From Rhizobiaceae bacterium (lineage in GTDB: Bacteria; Pseudomonadota; Alphaproteobacteria; Rhizobiales; Rhizobiaceae), in contig JAMLJB010000001.1 in NCBI GenBank assembly GCA_023953835.1, forward strand, positions 2,515,501 to 2,579,500: a DNA stretch of 64,000 nucleotides. Reading direction: 5' to 3'. The translations under genes were made by a program, and so were the position numbers. Every line of letters starts with the position of its first letter. The stretch's first letter is position 1. Below are positions 23,908 through 33,338 of this stretch, piece by piece. The notes under the pieces are model-generated. The model did no database searches and had not been told where the DNA came from. It saw nothing but the letters and a program-made list of their open reading frames with translations.

Positions 23908-25776
23908 ATGTTTCGCAAATTTGAAAAACTGTTGAACCCCTTCCCGCCGGAGGAGCCGGTCGAGCCGCCGAAAACGCTCGTCGCCTTCTGCATCCACTAC
24001 ACGCGCGGGGCGTGGCCCTACATCGCCGTCACCACGGCGCTGATGTCCGTGCTGGCCTTCGCCGAGGTCTGGCTGTTTTCCTTCATGGGCAGCATTGTCG
24101 ACTGGCTGAGCAACGCCAATCGCGAGACCTTCCTGCAAACCGAAGGCTGGAAGCTGGCGGCCATGGCGGCGCTGGTGCTTGTCGCCATGCCGGTGCTGGA
24201 CTGGTTCCGCTCGCTGTTGAGCCAGCAGACGCTGATGGGCAACTACCCGATGCGCATTCGCTGGAATGTGCATCGCTATTTGCTGAAGCAGTCGATGACC
24301 TTCTACCAGGACGAGTTCGCGGGCCGCGTCGCCACCAAGCTGATGCAGACGGCGCTGGCCGTGCGCGAATGTATTCTCAAGCTGTTTGAGGTGCTGAACT
24401 ATGTCGTGGTCTATTTCACCGGCGTGCTGATCATCGCGGCGTCGGCGGACCTTTACCTGCTCATTCCGCTGCTGGTGTGGCTTGCCTGCTATATCGGGCT
24501 GCTGCGCTTCTTCATTCCGCGCATCCAGCAAGTGGCCGAGGAACAGGCCGATGCGCGCTCGCTGATGACGGGCCGCGTTGTCGATTCCTACGCCAACATA
24601 CAGACGGTGAAGCTGTTCTCCCATGCACGGCGCGAGGCCGCCTATGCGCAAGAGGCGATGGGCGAATTTCTCGACACGGTGTACCGTTCCATGCGGCTCG
24701 GCACGTTGCTCTTCGCCGCGCTCGGCATATTGAACGCCGCCTTGCTGGTGTCGGCGGGCGCGCTGTCGATTTCGCTGTGGCTCAACGATGCGGTGACGAT
24801 CGGCTCGGTCGCCGTGATCATCAGCCTCGTGCTGCGGCTTTGGGGCATGTCGCACTGGATCATGTGGGAGATGTCGGCGCTGTTCGAGAACATCGGCACC
24901 GTGCGCGACGGCATCAATTCGATCTCGCTGCCGAGGCTGGTGCAGGACAGGCCGGGCGCGAAGGATCTCGTGGTCACGGAAGGCCGCATCGAGTTCGACC
25001 ATGTGCGTTTCCACTATGGCCGCGCGAAGGGCGTGATCGAGGATCTGTCGCTGGTGGTTCGCCCCGGCGAAAAGGTCGGCGTGGTGGGGCGCTCCGGCGC
25101 GGGCAAGTCCACGCTGGTGAACCTTCTGCTGCGCTTCTACGACATCGAGGACGGACGCGTTCTGATCGACGGGCAGGACATTGCGGCGGTCACGCAGGAT
25201 TCGCTGCGCGCCCGGATCGGCATGGTGACGCAGGACACCAGCCTCATGCACCGCTCGGTGCGCGACAACATCCTCTACGGGCGGCCCGATGCCACCGAAG
25301 CCGAGATGATCGAGGCAGCGCGGCGCGCCGAGGCGATGGATTTCATCGCCACGCTGACTGATCCGAAAGGGCGCAAGGGTTTTGACGCCCATGTCGGCGA
25401 ACGCGGCGTGAAATTGTCGGGCGGCCAGCGCCAGCGCGTCGCGATTGCGCGCGTCATGCTGAAGGACGCGCCGATCCTGATTCTCGACGAGGCGACGTCT
25501 GCGCTCGACTCGGAAGTCGAGGCGGCGATACAGGAAAACCTCTATCGCCTGATGGAGGGCAAGACGGTGATCGCCATTGCGCACCGGCTGTCGACCATTG
25601 CGGCGATGGACCGGCTGGTGGTGATGGACAAGGGGCGCATCATCGAGGAAGGCACGCATGACAGCCTGATTGCGCTTGGCGGATTGTACGCCCAGCTCTG
25701 GCAGCGGCAGTCCGGCGGTTTCCTGCCGCATGACGAAGCACCTGCCGCCGAGCCGGAGAAGGAAGCCGCCGAGTGA
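23908..25776 (+). CDS. ABC exporter half-transporter A
   Basis: 622 residues: a six-helix exporter membrane domain (about 25-330) followed by an ATPase domain. Walker A is GRSGAGKST, the signature LSGGQRQR, Walker B ILILDEATSALDSE, and the H-loop AIAHRLSTIA; all are canonical. The start is ATG 23908, with a GTG at 23899 as alternative. It is followed 48 bases later by a close paralogue, so the two probably form a heterodimeric MsbA/MDR-like exporter. The substrate is unknown (lipid, drug or peptide). Confidence 0.88.
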   Translation: MFRKFEKLLNPFPPEEPVEPPKTLVAFCIHYTRGAWPYIAVTTALMSVLAFAEVWLFSFMGSIVDWLSNANRETFLQTEGWKLAAMAALVLVAMPVLDWFRSLLSQQTLMGNYPMRIRWNVHRYLLKQSMTFYQDEFAGRVATKLMQTALAVRECILKLFEVLNYVVVYFTGVLIIAASADLYLLIPLLVWLACYIGLLRFFIPRIQQVAEEQADARSLMTGRVVDSYANIQTVKLFSHARREAAYAQEAMGEFLDTVYRSMRLGTLLFAALGILNAALLVSAGALSISLWLNDAVTIGSVAVIISLVLRLWGMSHWIMWEMSALFENIGTVRDGINSISLPRLVQDRPGAKDLVVTEGRIEFDHVRFHYGRAKGVIEDLSLVVRPGEKVGVVGRSGAGKSTLVNLLLRFYDIEDGRVLIDGQDIAAVTQDSLRARIGMVTQDTSLMHRSVRDNILYGRPDATEAEMIEAARRAEAMDFIATLTDPKGRKGFDAHVGERGVKLSGGQRQRVAIARVMLKDAPILILDEATSALDSEVEAAIQENLYRLMEGKTVIAIAHRLSTIAAMDRLVVMDKGRIIEEGTHDSLIALGGLYAQLWQRQSGGFLPHDEAPAAEPEKEAAE

Positions 25777-25824
25777 TGGCTGCCGGGGTCGCAAATCCGC
25801 CTTATCGGACGGCAAGGGTGCGTC

Positions 25825-27672
25825 ATGTTTGACGCATTCTTCCGCCGCTTCGAAGGCGCGATCGATCCCTTTCAGGACACCGAACGGGAGGTGCTGCCGG
25901 ACTCCGCCTGGCAGTTCATCCTGTATTTCGCGCGGCAGGCACGAGGGCCGTTCATTCTCCTGCTCATCACGGGTGGACTGGCGGGCGCGGTCGATGCCGC
26001 CATGTACTGGTCGGTCGGCTGGCTGATCGATCTGCTGGACCGTTCCACTCCTGCGAACCTGTTTGCCGACCACTGGCCGCAACTGCTGGCGCTGCTGCTG
26101 TTGATTCTCGTCGGGCGCACCGTGGTGATGGTCGCATCGGCCATCGTCGAGCAACAGATCATCGTGCCGGGTTTCTTTTCCATGGTGCGCTGGCAGTCGT
26201 TCCGCCGCGTGATCGAGCAGCCCTACGGCTTCTACCAGAACGATTTCGCGGGGCGCATCGCCACCAAGATCATGCAGGGCGGCGAGGCAGTCGGCGACTT
26301 CATCGTCAACGTGCTCCAGACCATGTGGTCCTTCCTGACCTTCGTGGTTCTGGCCGTGACGATCCTTGTGTCGCTCGATCCGATGATGGGCGTCGTGGTC
26401 GGCCTGTGGTTCCTCGGCTATCTGGCCATCGTGCGTTTCCTGTTGCCGGAAATGCGGCGGGCGGGACGCGAGACGGCCGACCAGCGCTCGATTTTCAACG
26501 GGCGGCTGGTCGACGCCTTTACCAACATCATGGCGGTGAAGCTGTTCGACAGCGGACGGCGCGAGCACGCCTATATTCGCGACGGGCTGGAAGGGCTGCT
26601 GGCGGCAGTGATCCGGCTGACCCGAACGATCACCACGGTGCGTGCGTCGGTCGCGTTCCTCAACGGACTGATGATGAGCGCCGTCGGCACGCTCGCTGTG
26701 ATGTCGTGGATGAACGGACAGATTTCCAGCGGGGCGATTGCCGCGTCGCTTGGCCTTGTGTTCCGGCTGAACCAGATGTCGGGCTGGATGATGTTCAACA
26801 TCAACGGATTAATCCGCAACTATGCGACCGTGCAGGACGCGACGCGGACGATCTCGGTGAAGCCCGCGATCTCGGATGCGCCGGGCGCGCTCGAACTGCC
26901 GCGCGCCAGTGGCGACATCCGCTTCGAACATGTTTCGTTTCACTACGACAAGGGCGAGGGCGTGATCGAAGACCTGTCGTTCCACATCAGGCCCGGAGAG
27001 CGCGTAGCGCTGGTGGGGCCGTCGGGGGCAGGCAAAACCACCATCGTCAATTTGATGCTGCGGCTGTTCGACGTCGAAGGCGGGCGCATCCTGATCGACG
27101 GGCACGACGTGCGCGAGGTGACGCAGGGATCGCTCAGGGCGCAGTTCGGCGTGGTGAGCCAGGAAGCGATGCTGATGCATCGGTCCATCCGCGAGAACAT
27201 CGCCTATGGCCGCGCGGGCGCGACCGCCGCAGAGGTGGAAGACGCTGCAAGGCGCGCGGCGGCGGACGGGTTCATCAAGACGATGGCCGATCCGCGCGGG
27301 CGCAACGGTTATGAGGCCCATGTGGGCGAGCGCGGCGTGAAACTGTCGGGCGGCCAGCGGCAGCGCATCGCGATTGCGCGCATGATGCTGAAGGACGCGC
27401 CGATCCTGATTCTCGACGAAGCGACGTCGGCGCTGGATTCGGAAGTCGAGGCGGCGATACAGGACAATCTCGGCAGGCTGATGGAGGGCAAGACGGTGAT
27501 TGCCGTGGCGCACCGGCTTTCGACCATCGCGGCGCTGGACCGGCTGATCGTGATTGATGAAGGCCGCATCGTGGAGGAAGGCACGCACGACCAGTTGATC
27601 GCGCGCGACGGGCTCTATGCGCGGCTGTGGAAACGGCAATCCGGCGGTTTCCTCGCCGAAGCGGCGGAGTGA
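25825..27672 (+). CDS. ABC exporter half-transporter B
   Basis: 615 residues, same architecture as its neighbour: six membrane helices, then an ATPase with Walker A GPSGAGKTT, signature LSGGQRQR and Walker B ILILDEATSALDSE. Both ATP sites of a heterodimer would be catalytically complete. The 3' parts of the two genes are very alike at DNA level, whereas the membrane domains have diverged, pointing to duplication with conserved or converted ATPase regions. Confidence 0.88.
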   Translation: MFDAFFRRFEGAIDPFQDTEREVLPDSAWQFILYFARQARGPFILLLITGGLAGAVDAAMYWSVGWLIDLLDRSTPANLFADHWPQLLALLLLILVGRTVVMVASAIVEQQIIVPGFFSMVRWQSFRRVIEQPYGFYQNDFAGRIATKIMQGGEAVGDFIVNVLQTMWSFLTFVVLAVTILVSLDPMMGVVVGLWFLGYLAIVRFLLPEMRRAGRETADQRSIFNGRLVDAFTNIMAVKLFDSGRREHAYIRDGLEGLLAAVIRLTRTITTVRASVAFLNGLMMSAVGTLAVMSWMNGQISSGAIAASLGLVFRLNQMSGWMMFNINGLIRNYATVQDATRTISVKPAISDAPGALELPRASGDIRFEHVSFHYDKGEGVIEDLSFHIRPGERVALVGPSGAGKTTIVNLMLRLFDVEGGRILIDGHDVREVTQGSLRAQFGVVSQEAMLMHRSIRENIAYGRAGATAAEVEDAARRAAADGFIKTMADPRGRNGYEAHVGERGVKLSGGQRQRIAIARMMLKDAPILILDEATSALDSEVEAAIQDNLGRLMEGKTVIAVAHRLSTIAALDRLIVIDEGRIVEEGTHDQLIARDGLYARLWKRQSGGFLAEAAE

Positions 27673-27674
27673 AG

Positions 27675-27989
27675 ATGAGCCTGCGCCCGCCCGCGCGCTT
27701 TTCCGCCGCAACGCTAGCTGAAACAATGCAGGGCGCGCTGGACTACGAAATCGCAGCCGAGAAGGCGAGTTCGCTCGGAAGGGCAGGGGAGGCGGTGGCG
27801 CGGGCGGTCGAGCGGCTTCGCAATTTCGAGGGCGAGGCGCAGATGCGCGCCGGCCTCCTGAAAGAGGCGGCGGACGCCGTTTGGGCCTATTTCATCCAGC
27901 GAGAACTCTGCGGCCTGCGCCGCCACGACGACGCCATCCGCGAATATGGCATTCCCCGAGAAGTGCTGGTGCGGCTGGGGGCGAGGTAG
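27675..27989 (+). CDS. Small helical protein, DUF6665-like
   Basis: 104 residues starting two bases after the stop of the second ABC gene, hence the same operon. The segment LDYEIAAEKASSLGRAGEAV, then the AVWAYFIQRELCGLRRHD and YGIPREVLVRLGAR tail resemble the DUF6665 group of small helical proteins in alphaproteobacteria; the family name is from memory. Function unknown. Position suggests a link to the exporter or simple co-transcription. Confidence 0.7.
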   Translation: MSLRPPARFSAATLAETMQGALDYEIAAEKASSLGRAGEAVARAVERLRNFEGEAQMRAGLLKEAADAVWAYFIQRELCGLRRHDDAIREYGIPREVLVRLGAR

Positions 27990-28301
27990 GTTCAGGCCAC
28001 CGGGAATGCGCATCCAGTGGTATGAAATAGCGCAAGCGTGATCGTCAAAAAGCCGGAGAGTCCTGGCGAGCGGGGAAAGACGCGCCGGAGCGCCCGGCTT
28101 TCGGCGTTCCTGTTACAACCATAGATTGTTTACCATTCCGAAGATTGCATCGGGTCACTTTGTTGCAAATTGAGCACGGAGGCTCCGGAATGGTGTTGAA
28201 TTGGTTGATCGCGTGCATTTGAGTGATGGCGTATTAAGGGGAACCGGATCATCCATACCGCTCACGCGCAACTTATGCGGGTGTTGAGGGGGAGGTTTCC
28301 A
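27990..28301. other. 312-base intergenic region before the autotransporter
   Basis: No gene of normal size. An AAAGCCGG...CCGGCTTT arm pair with a long loop near 28050-28100 may help end the upstream transcript. A 10-codon ORF with GGAGG upstream (28190-28222, MVLNWLIACI) lies 80 bases before the autotransporter start. The lower-GC stretch around 28110-28260 probably carries the promoter, but I see no clean -35/-10 pair. Confidence 0.3.
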
Positions 28302-31300
28302 ATGCGGCGTTGCAAGGTTTCGGCGCTTCTTGCGGCAAGCGTGCTGTCGGCGCCTTGGGGTCTGACGTCCGCGCAGGCAGCCAACTACCTTGTCACCAAC
28401 ACGAACTCCTCCGGTCCGGGCTCGCTCGCGGACGCGATCAATCAGTCGAACTATGCGAGCCCCGGTCCCGATACGATCACCATTTTGGACAATCTGGGCA
28501 CATTCCTGTTGCAGGACGTGGGCGGCGGCGCAAATTTCCCCTATGTCATCGCAGGTGATGTAACCATCGACGGCGGCGTCGGAAACACAATCGATGGCGC
28601 AGGCGCGGGCCGGGTCTTTCTGATTACGAGCCAGACACCTGGCACGAACATCAACGTCACGCTTTCCAACCTCACGATTGTCAACGGCATTGCGCAGGGC
28701 GGCAATGGCGGTTCGGGCGGCGGCGGCGGCGGCATGGGTGCTGGCGGTGCCATCGTGATTTCCGACGGTAATGTGACGCTGGAGAACGTGGCCTTCGCAG
28801 GCAACGCTGCGCAGGGAGGGAGCGGCGGTGCCTCCGGTGTCTCGACCGGCGGTGGTGGCGGCGGCCTGGGTGGCAATGGCGGCGCAGGCGGAACTTCCGG
28901 CTGGCCCGGAGGCGGCGGAGGCGGGGGTTCGGTTCCCGGCTCCGACGGGGGCGGCACCGGCAATGGCTTGCCTGGTGGCGATGGCGGCACGCCCAGCGGC
29001 GGTCCCGGACCAACCGGTGGTGCATACAACCCAGCGGGCGATGGCGGCGACGGCAGCGATGCTGTGAACGAAGGTGACGGTGGCGCCGGCGGTGGCGCCG
29101 GTCTTGGCAATGGCGGCTCAGGCGGTAATGGGTCTGCTGGCGGTGGCGGCGGCGGCGCGGCCTATGGAGGCGCGCTTAGCGGGACTGGCGGGAATGGCGG
29201 CCTTGGCGGTGGCGGGGGCGGTGGCTCATCATATAATGGCTCAGGTGGCAATGGCGGCCTCGGCGGTGGAGGCGGTGGCGGTTCCTTGCCCGGCACAGCC
29301 GGTGTCGGCGGCTTTGGGGGCGGTGACGGCGCGTCTGAAACTACGTTGGTTGGCGAGGGCGGCGGCGGCGCCGGCTTTGGCGGGGCCATCTTCGTGCGTG
29401 AAGGAAGCACCCTGACAATCAAGGGCACCGGTGGCATCTCAGGGGGAACGGTCACGGGCGGAGCCGGCGCCAATGCGGGCCTCGCGGCGGGCAGCGGGCT
29501 TTTCCTCAACGGCAACGGCACTCTTGCCTTTAATCAGGCGGGCGGCACGACCCAGACAATTTTGGATGAAATCACGGATGAGGCCGGTCTCGTCGCGAAT
29601 GGCTATATCGCGCCTGCGGGCTATACGCCCGGAAAATGGGGACTCCAGAAGACAGGGGCAGGGACGCTTCTGCTTGCCGGAGCCAATCCCTACGCGGGAA
29701 ACACCGTGGTCAACGGCGGCACGCTTGTGGTGGATGGGTCCATTGCGAATTCGCCGGTTTTCGTCGGCGGTACAGGAACAGTCAGCGGCTCCGGCACGCT
29801 TGGCCCCACCACGGTCCAATCCGGCGGCGCGCTCGCGCCGGGCAATGGCATCGGCACACTGACCGTGAACGGCAATCTCACCTTCAATGGCGGGTCGCGC
29901 TATGCGGTCGATGTGTCGCCAACCGATGCCGATACGACCAATGTCACCGGCGTTGCAACGCTGACAGGCGGCATCGTCGTATTGAGCTATGCACCGGGAA
30001 CCTATGTCACCCGGAATTATGCGATCCTGAATGCGGCTGGCGGACTTGGCGGGACGACGTTTTCTGGCCTGACCGCCGGCGTGTTGCCGGGTCTTGTAAC
30101 CTCGCTTCGATATGATGCCAACAACGTCTATGTGCGGACTGCCGCCGATAGCGGTGGCGGGGATCCGGCGTACGATGCGCTGACGACCAACCAGAAGGCG
30201 GTCGCAAACTCGCTGTTGAGCTATTTCAATTCGACGGGATCCCTGCCGGCGGCTTTCGCATCGCTTGACGCCAACGGGTTGACGCGCGTTTCGGGAGAGG
30301 TCGCGACGGCGGCGATTTCATCGGGCCTGCACGCGGCCGACCTTTTCATGGGCGCAATCAGCGATCCCTTGACGGGCCAACCGGGCATTCCGACCGGGGG
30401 ATCGCAGTCGATGGCAGCACGGATGGGCTATGCGCCCGACAATGTGCAGCCGTCTTCGGTGCAGGCGCTGGCGGCGCTTGGAGAAGAAACGGCTTCGGCG
30501 GCCGAAACGGCAAACAGCAAGATTGCCATGTCGGGAGCTCACAGCGCGGACGCTCCGGGCAGCTATGTCAGTTCGCCCTGGACCATCTGGGGCGCGGCAT
30601 ATGGCGGCGCGCAGGAGATCGACGGCGATGCCGCCGTGGGCTCCGCCGACCTGACGACCCGGAACTGGGGCATAGCGACCGGCTTCGACTATGACATCGA
30701 GGACGGGAAGATCGGCTTCGCACTTGGCGGCGGCGGCTCCAGCTTTTCGCTTGAGGACAATCTGGGCTCCGGCAATGCGGCGGTGTTCAACGCGGGCATC
30801 TATGGTTCGAAGTTCTTCGGTAACGCCTATGTGGCGGCTGCGGCGGCATACGCATTCAACAGCGTGGACACCACGCGCTCCGTATTCGGCGACAGGCTCG
30901 AAGCGGATTACGACGCGCATACCCTGTCGGGCCGCGTGGAAGGGGGCTATCGCTTCGATACCTCCTTTGCCGCGATTACGCCCTATGCCGCAGTGCAGGG
31001 ATCGAGCTATTTCCTGCCGGACTACTCGGAGGAATCGGTCAATGGCGGTCCGTTCGCGCTCAGCTACGATTCTCAGACGCAGTCGGCGCTTCGCACCGAA
31101 CTGGGCGCGCGCATCGAGCACATCATCGCCACTGACACCGGCGCCATCAAGCTGACCGGTCGCCTCGCCTGGGCATGGAACGCCGAAAATGCGCGCGATG
31201 TGACAAGTGCCTTCCAGAGCCTGGCGGCGCCGAGCTTCACGATTGACGGTGCGGAGCCGGACGAGCACGCATTGCTTGTCGATGCGGGAGCGGAATTCGG

Positions 31301-31400
31301 CCTGTCCGACAAGCTTGCAGCGAAGCTTTCCTTCCAGGGCGAGTTTTCAGGCAATGTGACCGCATACGGTGCTGCCGCGAAACTCAGCTACAAATGGTAG
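28302..31400 (+). CDS. Glycine-rich autotransporter adhesin
   Basis: 1032 residues. A signal peptide ends at AQAA (about 27). The passenger begins with beta-helix-like repeats (NTNSSGPGSLADAINQ, as in polymorphic outer membrane proteins). A very Gly-rich stretch follows at about 130-361, then an autotransporter beta-strand repeat (GAGTLLLAGANPYAGNTVV). The last ~275 residues are a beta-barrel domain with alternating strands, ending in the aromatic YKW needed for outer-membrane insertion. ATG 28302 has GGGGGAGG upstream. Type Va secretion places the passenger on the cell surface; adhesion or aggregation is inferred. Confidence 0.9.
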   Translation: MRRCKVSALLAASVLSAPWGLTSAQAANYLVTNTNSSGPGSLADAINQSNYASPGPDTITILDNLGTFLLQDVGGGANFPYVIAGDVTIDGGVGNTIDGAGAGRVFLITSQTPGTNINVTLSNLTIVNGIAQGGNGGSGGGGGGMGAGGAIVISDGNVTLENVAFAGNAAQGGSGGASGVSTGGGGGGLGGNGGAGGTSGWPGGGGGGGSVPGSDGGGTGNGLPGGDGGTPSGGPGPTGGAYNPAGDGGDGSDAVNEGDGGAGGGAGLGNGGSGGNGSAGGGGGGAAYGGALSGTGGNGGLGGGGGGGSSYNGSGGNGGLGGGGGGGSLPGTAGVGGFGGGDGASETTLVGEGGGGAGFGGAIFVREGSTLTIKGTGGISGGTVTGGAGANAGLAAGSGLFLNGNGTLAFNQAGGTTQTILDEITDEAGLVANGYIAPAGYTPGKWGLQKTGAGTLLLAGANPYAGNTVVNGGTLVVDGSIANSPVFVGGTGTVSGSGTLGPTTVQSGGALAPGNGIGTLTVNGNLTFNGGSRYAVDVSPTDADTTNVTGVATLTGGIVVLSYAPGTYVTRNYAILNAAGGLGGTTFSGLTAGVLPGLVTSLRYDANNVYVRTAADSGGGDPAYDALTTNQKAVANSLLSYFNSTGSLPAAFASLDANGLTRVSGEVATAAISSGLHAADLFMGAISDPLTGQPGIPTGGSQSMAARMGYAPDNVQPSSVQALAALGEETASAAETANSKIAMSGAHSADAPGSYVSSPWTIWGAAYGGAQEIDGDAAVGSADLTTRNWGIATGFDYDIEDGKIGFALGGGGSSFSLEDNLGSGNAAVFNAGIYGSKFFGNAYVAAAAAYAFNSVDTTRSVFGDRLEADYDAHTLSGRVEGGYRFDTSFAAITPYAAVQGSSYFLPDYSEESVNGGPFALSYDSQTQSALRTELGARIEHIIATDTGAIKLTGRLAWAWNAENARDVTSAFQSLAAPSFTIDGAEPDEHALLVDAGAEFGLSDKLAAKLSFQGEFSGNVTAYGAAAKLSYKW

Positions 31401-31456
31401 GGCGCATCGGTTGAATGGAGCCTGCCGGCGGGCCGGCAAGAGGTGGTGCCTGGCGA

Positions 31457-32560
31457 TCAGGTGTTGAACTTGAAGTGCATGACGTCTCCGTCCTGCACGA
31501 CGTACTCCTTCCCCTCGTCGCGGGCCTTGCCTGCTTCTTTCGCCGCGACTTCGCCGCCGAGATTGACGAAATCGTCATAGGCGATGGTCTGCGCGCGAAT
31601 GAAGCCGCGCTCGAAATCAGAGTGGATCACGCCAGCCGCCTGCGGCGCCTTCATGCCCTTCACGATGGTCCAGGCGCGCGTTTCCTTCGGGCCGGCGGTG
31701 AAGTAGGTGATGAGGTGGAGCAACTCGTAGCCGGCGCGGATGAGACGGTCGAGACCGGCTTCCTCAAGCCCCATAGCTTCGAGAAATTCCTTCTCCTCCT
31801 CGTCGGGAAGCTGCGCGACCTCCGCTTCGATCGCTGCCGAAATCACCACCACGGACGCGCCCTGCTTCGCGGCCATCTCTTCGACCGCCCTGGTGTGTGC
31901 ATTGCCGGTGGCCGCATCGGCTTCGGCAACGTTGCACACATAAAGGACGGGATGCGAGGTCAGGAGGTTCAGCCCTTCAAGGAGGCGAAGCTCCGCCGGG
32001 TCGAGGTCCTTGCGCATCAGCCGCACCGGCTTGCCCTCCTGGAGCAGCGCGAGCGCGCGCTCCATGACAGGCAACTGCTCCATGCTTTCCTTGTCCTTGC
32101 CCTGCGCGCGCTTGCGGACATTGACGATGCGGCGTTCGAGGCTGTCGAGGTCGGCCAGCATCAGCTCGGTCTCGACCGTGTCGGCATCCGCCACCGGATC
32201 GATGCGGCCCTCGACATGCGTGATGTCGTCATTCTCGAAGCACCGCAGCACATGCACGATGGCGTCCACCTCGCGGATGTTGGCGAGGAACTGGTTGCCC
32301 AGCCCTTCGCCCTTCGACGCGCCGCGCACAAGGCCGGCGATGTCCACGAAGGAGATGCGGGTCGGGATGATCTCCTTCGACTTCGCGGCGGCGGCGATTT
32401 TCTCCAGCCGCGGGTCGGGAACTCCCACCTCGCCCGTGTTCGGCTCGATGGTGCAGAAGGGATAGTTCGCCGCCTGCGCCGCCGCCGTCCGCGTCAGCGC
32501 ATTGAAAAGCGTCGATTTGCCAACGTTGGGCAGGCCAACGATGCCGCATTTGAAACCCAT
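31457..32560 (-). CDS. ychF: Ribosome-binding ATPase YchF
   Basis: 367-residue Obg-like P-loop ATPase. The G1 motif is GLPNVGKSTLFNAL, and FVDIAGLVRGASKGEGLGNQ gives the switch II/G3 region. The G4 motif is the NVAE type (YVCNVAEAD), which explains ATP over GTP preference in the family. A TGS domain at the C-terminus ends with EYVVQDGDVMHFKFN. It binds ribosomes and affects stress responses. Eleven bases separate its start from the toxin gene's stop. Confidence 0.94.
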   Translation of the reverse strand: MGFKCGIVGLPNVGKSTLFNALTRTAAAQAANYPFCTIEPNTGEVGVPDPRLEKIAAAAKSKEIIPTRISFVDIAGLVRGASKGEGLGNQFLANIREVDAIVHVLRCFENDDITHVEGRIDPVADADTVETELMLADLDSLERRIVNVRKRAQGKDKESMEQLPVMERALALLQEGKPVRLMRKDLDPAELRLLEGLNLLTSHPVLYVCNVAEADAATGNAHTRAVEEMAAKQGASVVVISAAIEAEVAQLPDEEEKEFLEAMGLEEAGLDRLIRAGYELLHLITYFTAGPKETRAWTIVKGMKAPQAAGVIHSDFERGFIRAQTIAYDDFVNLGGEVAAKEAGKARDEGKEYVVQDGDVMHFKFNT

Positions 32561-32571
32561 GGCGGTGAATC

Positions 32572-33021
32572 CTATCGGGAAACCAGAATTTGCTCCGGCG
32601 TATGGGCGAAGGGAGAGACGATCGTCAAGCCTTCAATCGCCTGTCCGTCCTGAAGGTCCTCGGACAGGAAGTGCGTGCAGCCCAGATTGGTGGCGGAAGC
32701 AAGCAGCAGGCAATCCCACCAGGAATAGCGATAGCGGAGATGAATAGTGCGGGCTTCTTCCATTTCCCAGATTGTAACAGGCGCGCTCCCGAGGAAGGAA
32801 AAGCGCGCAACCGCCTCAAAAACCTGTTCACGCGTGTCGAGCCACTTCTTTGCCAGAAGCACATTGGTCATCTCGTTGAGCACTTGCAGGTTCGACACCG
32901 CGAGTTGCGCGCCTGCCAGTTCACGCACCCAGTCTCTTGCCCGGACCGTCTTTTCCGGGCTCCTGCGGTCATGCGAATACAGAAGAATATTGGTGTCGAT
33001 GAAGACCCTAGCGCCGGGCAT
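32572..33021 (-). CDS. PIN-domain ribonuclease toxin, VapC-like
   Basis: 149 residues with the acidic PIN residues in place: Asp in VFIDTNILLYSHD, Glu in LQVLNEMTNVLL, Asp in YSWWDCLLLA and Asp in HFLSEDLQDG. VapC-type toxins cut tRNA or rRNA until bound by their antitoxin. Its start overlaps the antitoxin's 3' end by 14 bases, the usual toxin-antitoxin layout. The start at 33021 fits the family length better than 33051. Confidence 0.87.
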   Translation of the reverse strand: MPGARVFIDTNILLYSHDRRSPEKTVRARDWVRELAGAQLAVSNLQVLNEMTNVLLAKKWLDTREQVFEAVARFSFLGSAPVTIWEMEEARTIHLRYRYSWWDCLLLASATNLGCTHFLSEDLQDGQAIEGLTIVSPFAHTPEQILVSR

Positions 33022-33265
33022 TTCGTTCCTCGGCGGTGGGCATCCGGCCATCCTCCGTCACATCCCATCTGGGAAGGGCCCATACTTTTTCCAGCGCGTC
33101 CAGATGTTCGTTGCGCGTCTGGACCGCGGCCCGCTTCTCATCCGCATCGATCTTCTCGCGCGCGGCGTCGGCAAGATATCTGGACACGCTCATGCCTGCC
33201 TTGGCGGCTGCGATGCGCGTCTGGCTCGCCAGTTCATCGTCCATCGAAATGGTGACATTCTTCAT
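33008..33265 (-). CDS. Ribbon-helix-helix antitoxin
   Basis: 85 residues. The N-terminus (MKNVTISMDDELASQTRIAA, then KAGMSVSRYLADAAREK) is a ribbon-helix-helix DNA-binding domain of the CopG type. The C-terminal tail (WALPRWDVTEDGR) probably wraps the PIN toxin. A perfect 27-bp palindrome starts 12 bases before its ATG and is the expected autoregulatory site. Confidence 0.85.
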   Translation of the reverse strand: MKNVTISMDDELASQTRIAAAKAGMSVSRYLADAAREKIDADEKRAAVQTRNEHLDALEKVWALPRWDVTEDGRMPTAEERNARR

Positions 33266-33276
33266 TGTGCTGTCTC

Positions 33277-33303
33277 ACGAAAACACGAACTTCGTGTTTT
33301 CGT
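33277..33303. promoter_or_regulatory. 27-bp perfect palindrome, operator of the toxin-antitoxin pair
   Basis: ACGAAAACACGAA (33277-33289), one central C, and its exact complement TTCGTGTTTTCGT (33291-33303). On the minus strand TATAGATA just upstream could be the -10 element, so binding here would cover the promoter. Antitoxin or toxin-antitoxin complexes usually repress from such sites. Confidence 0.8.
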
Positions 33304-33338
33304 ATCTATACCGCACCCGTCGTTGATTCAAGGACGGG

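Noticed and set aside
23458..26568. A minus-strand open frame of 1036 codons opposite the first ABC exporter and beyond
   Set aside because: It is antisense to a clear ABC transporter gene. Its composition (His, Gln, Arg, Asp-rich, no domains) is that of a GC-rich codon-position artefact.
28541..29110. A proline-rich minus-strand frame opposite the glycine-rich autotransporter
   Set aside because: Gly codons read on the other strand as Pro and Ala; purely a consequence of the GGC/GGT repeats.
28681..29400. A possible tandem DNA repeat (GGCGGT-rich) in the autotransporter
   Set aside because: The repeats are irregular Gly codon runs; not a minisatellite or CRISPR-like array with defined units.
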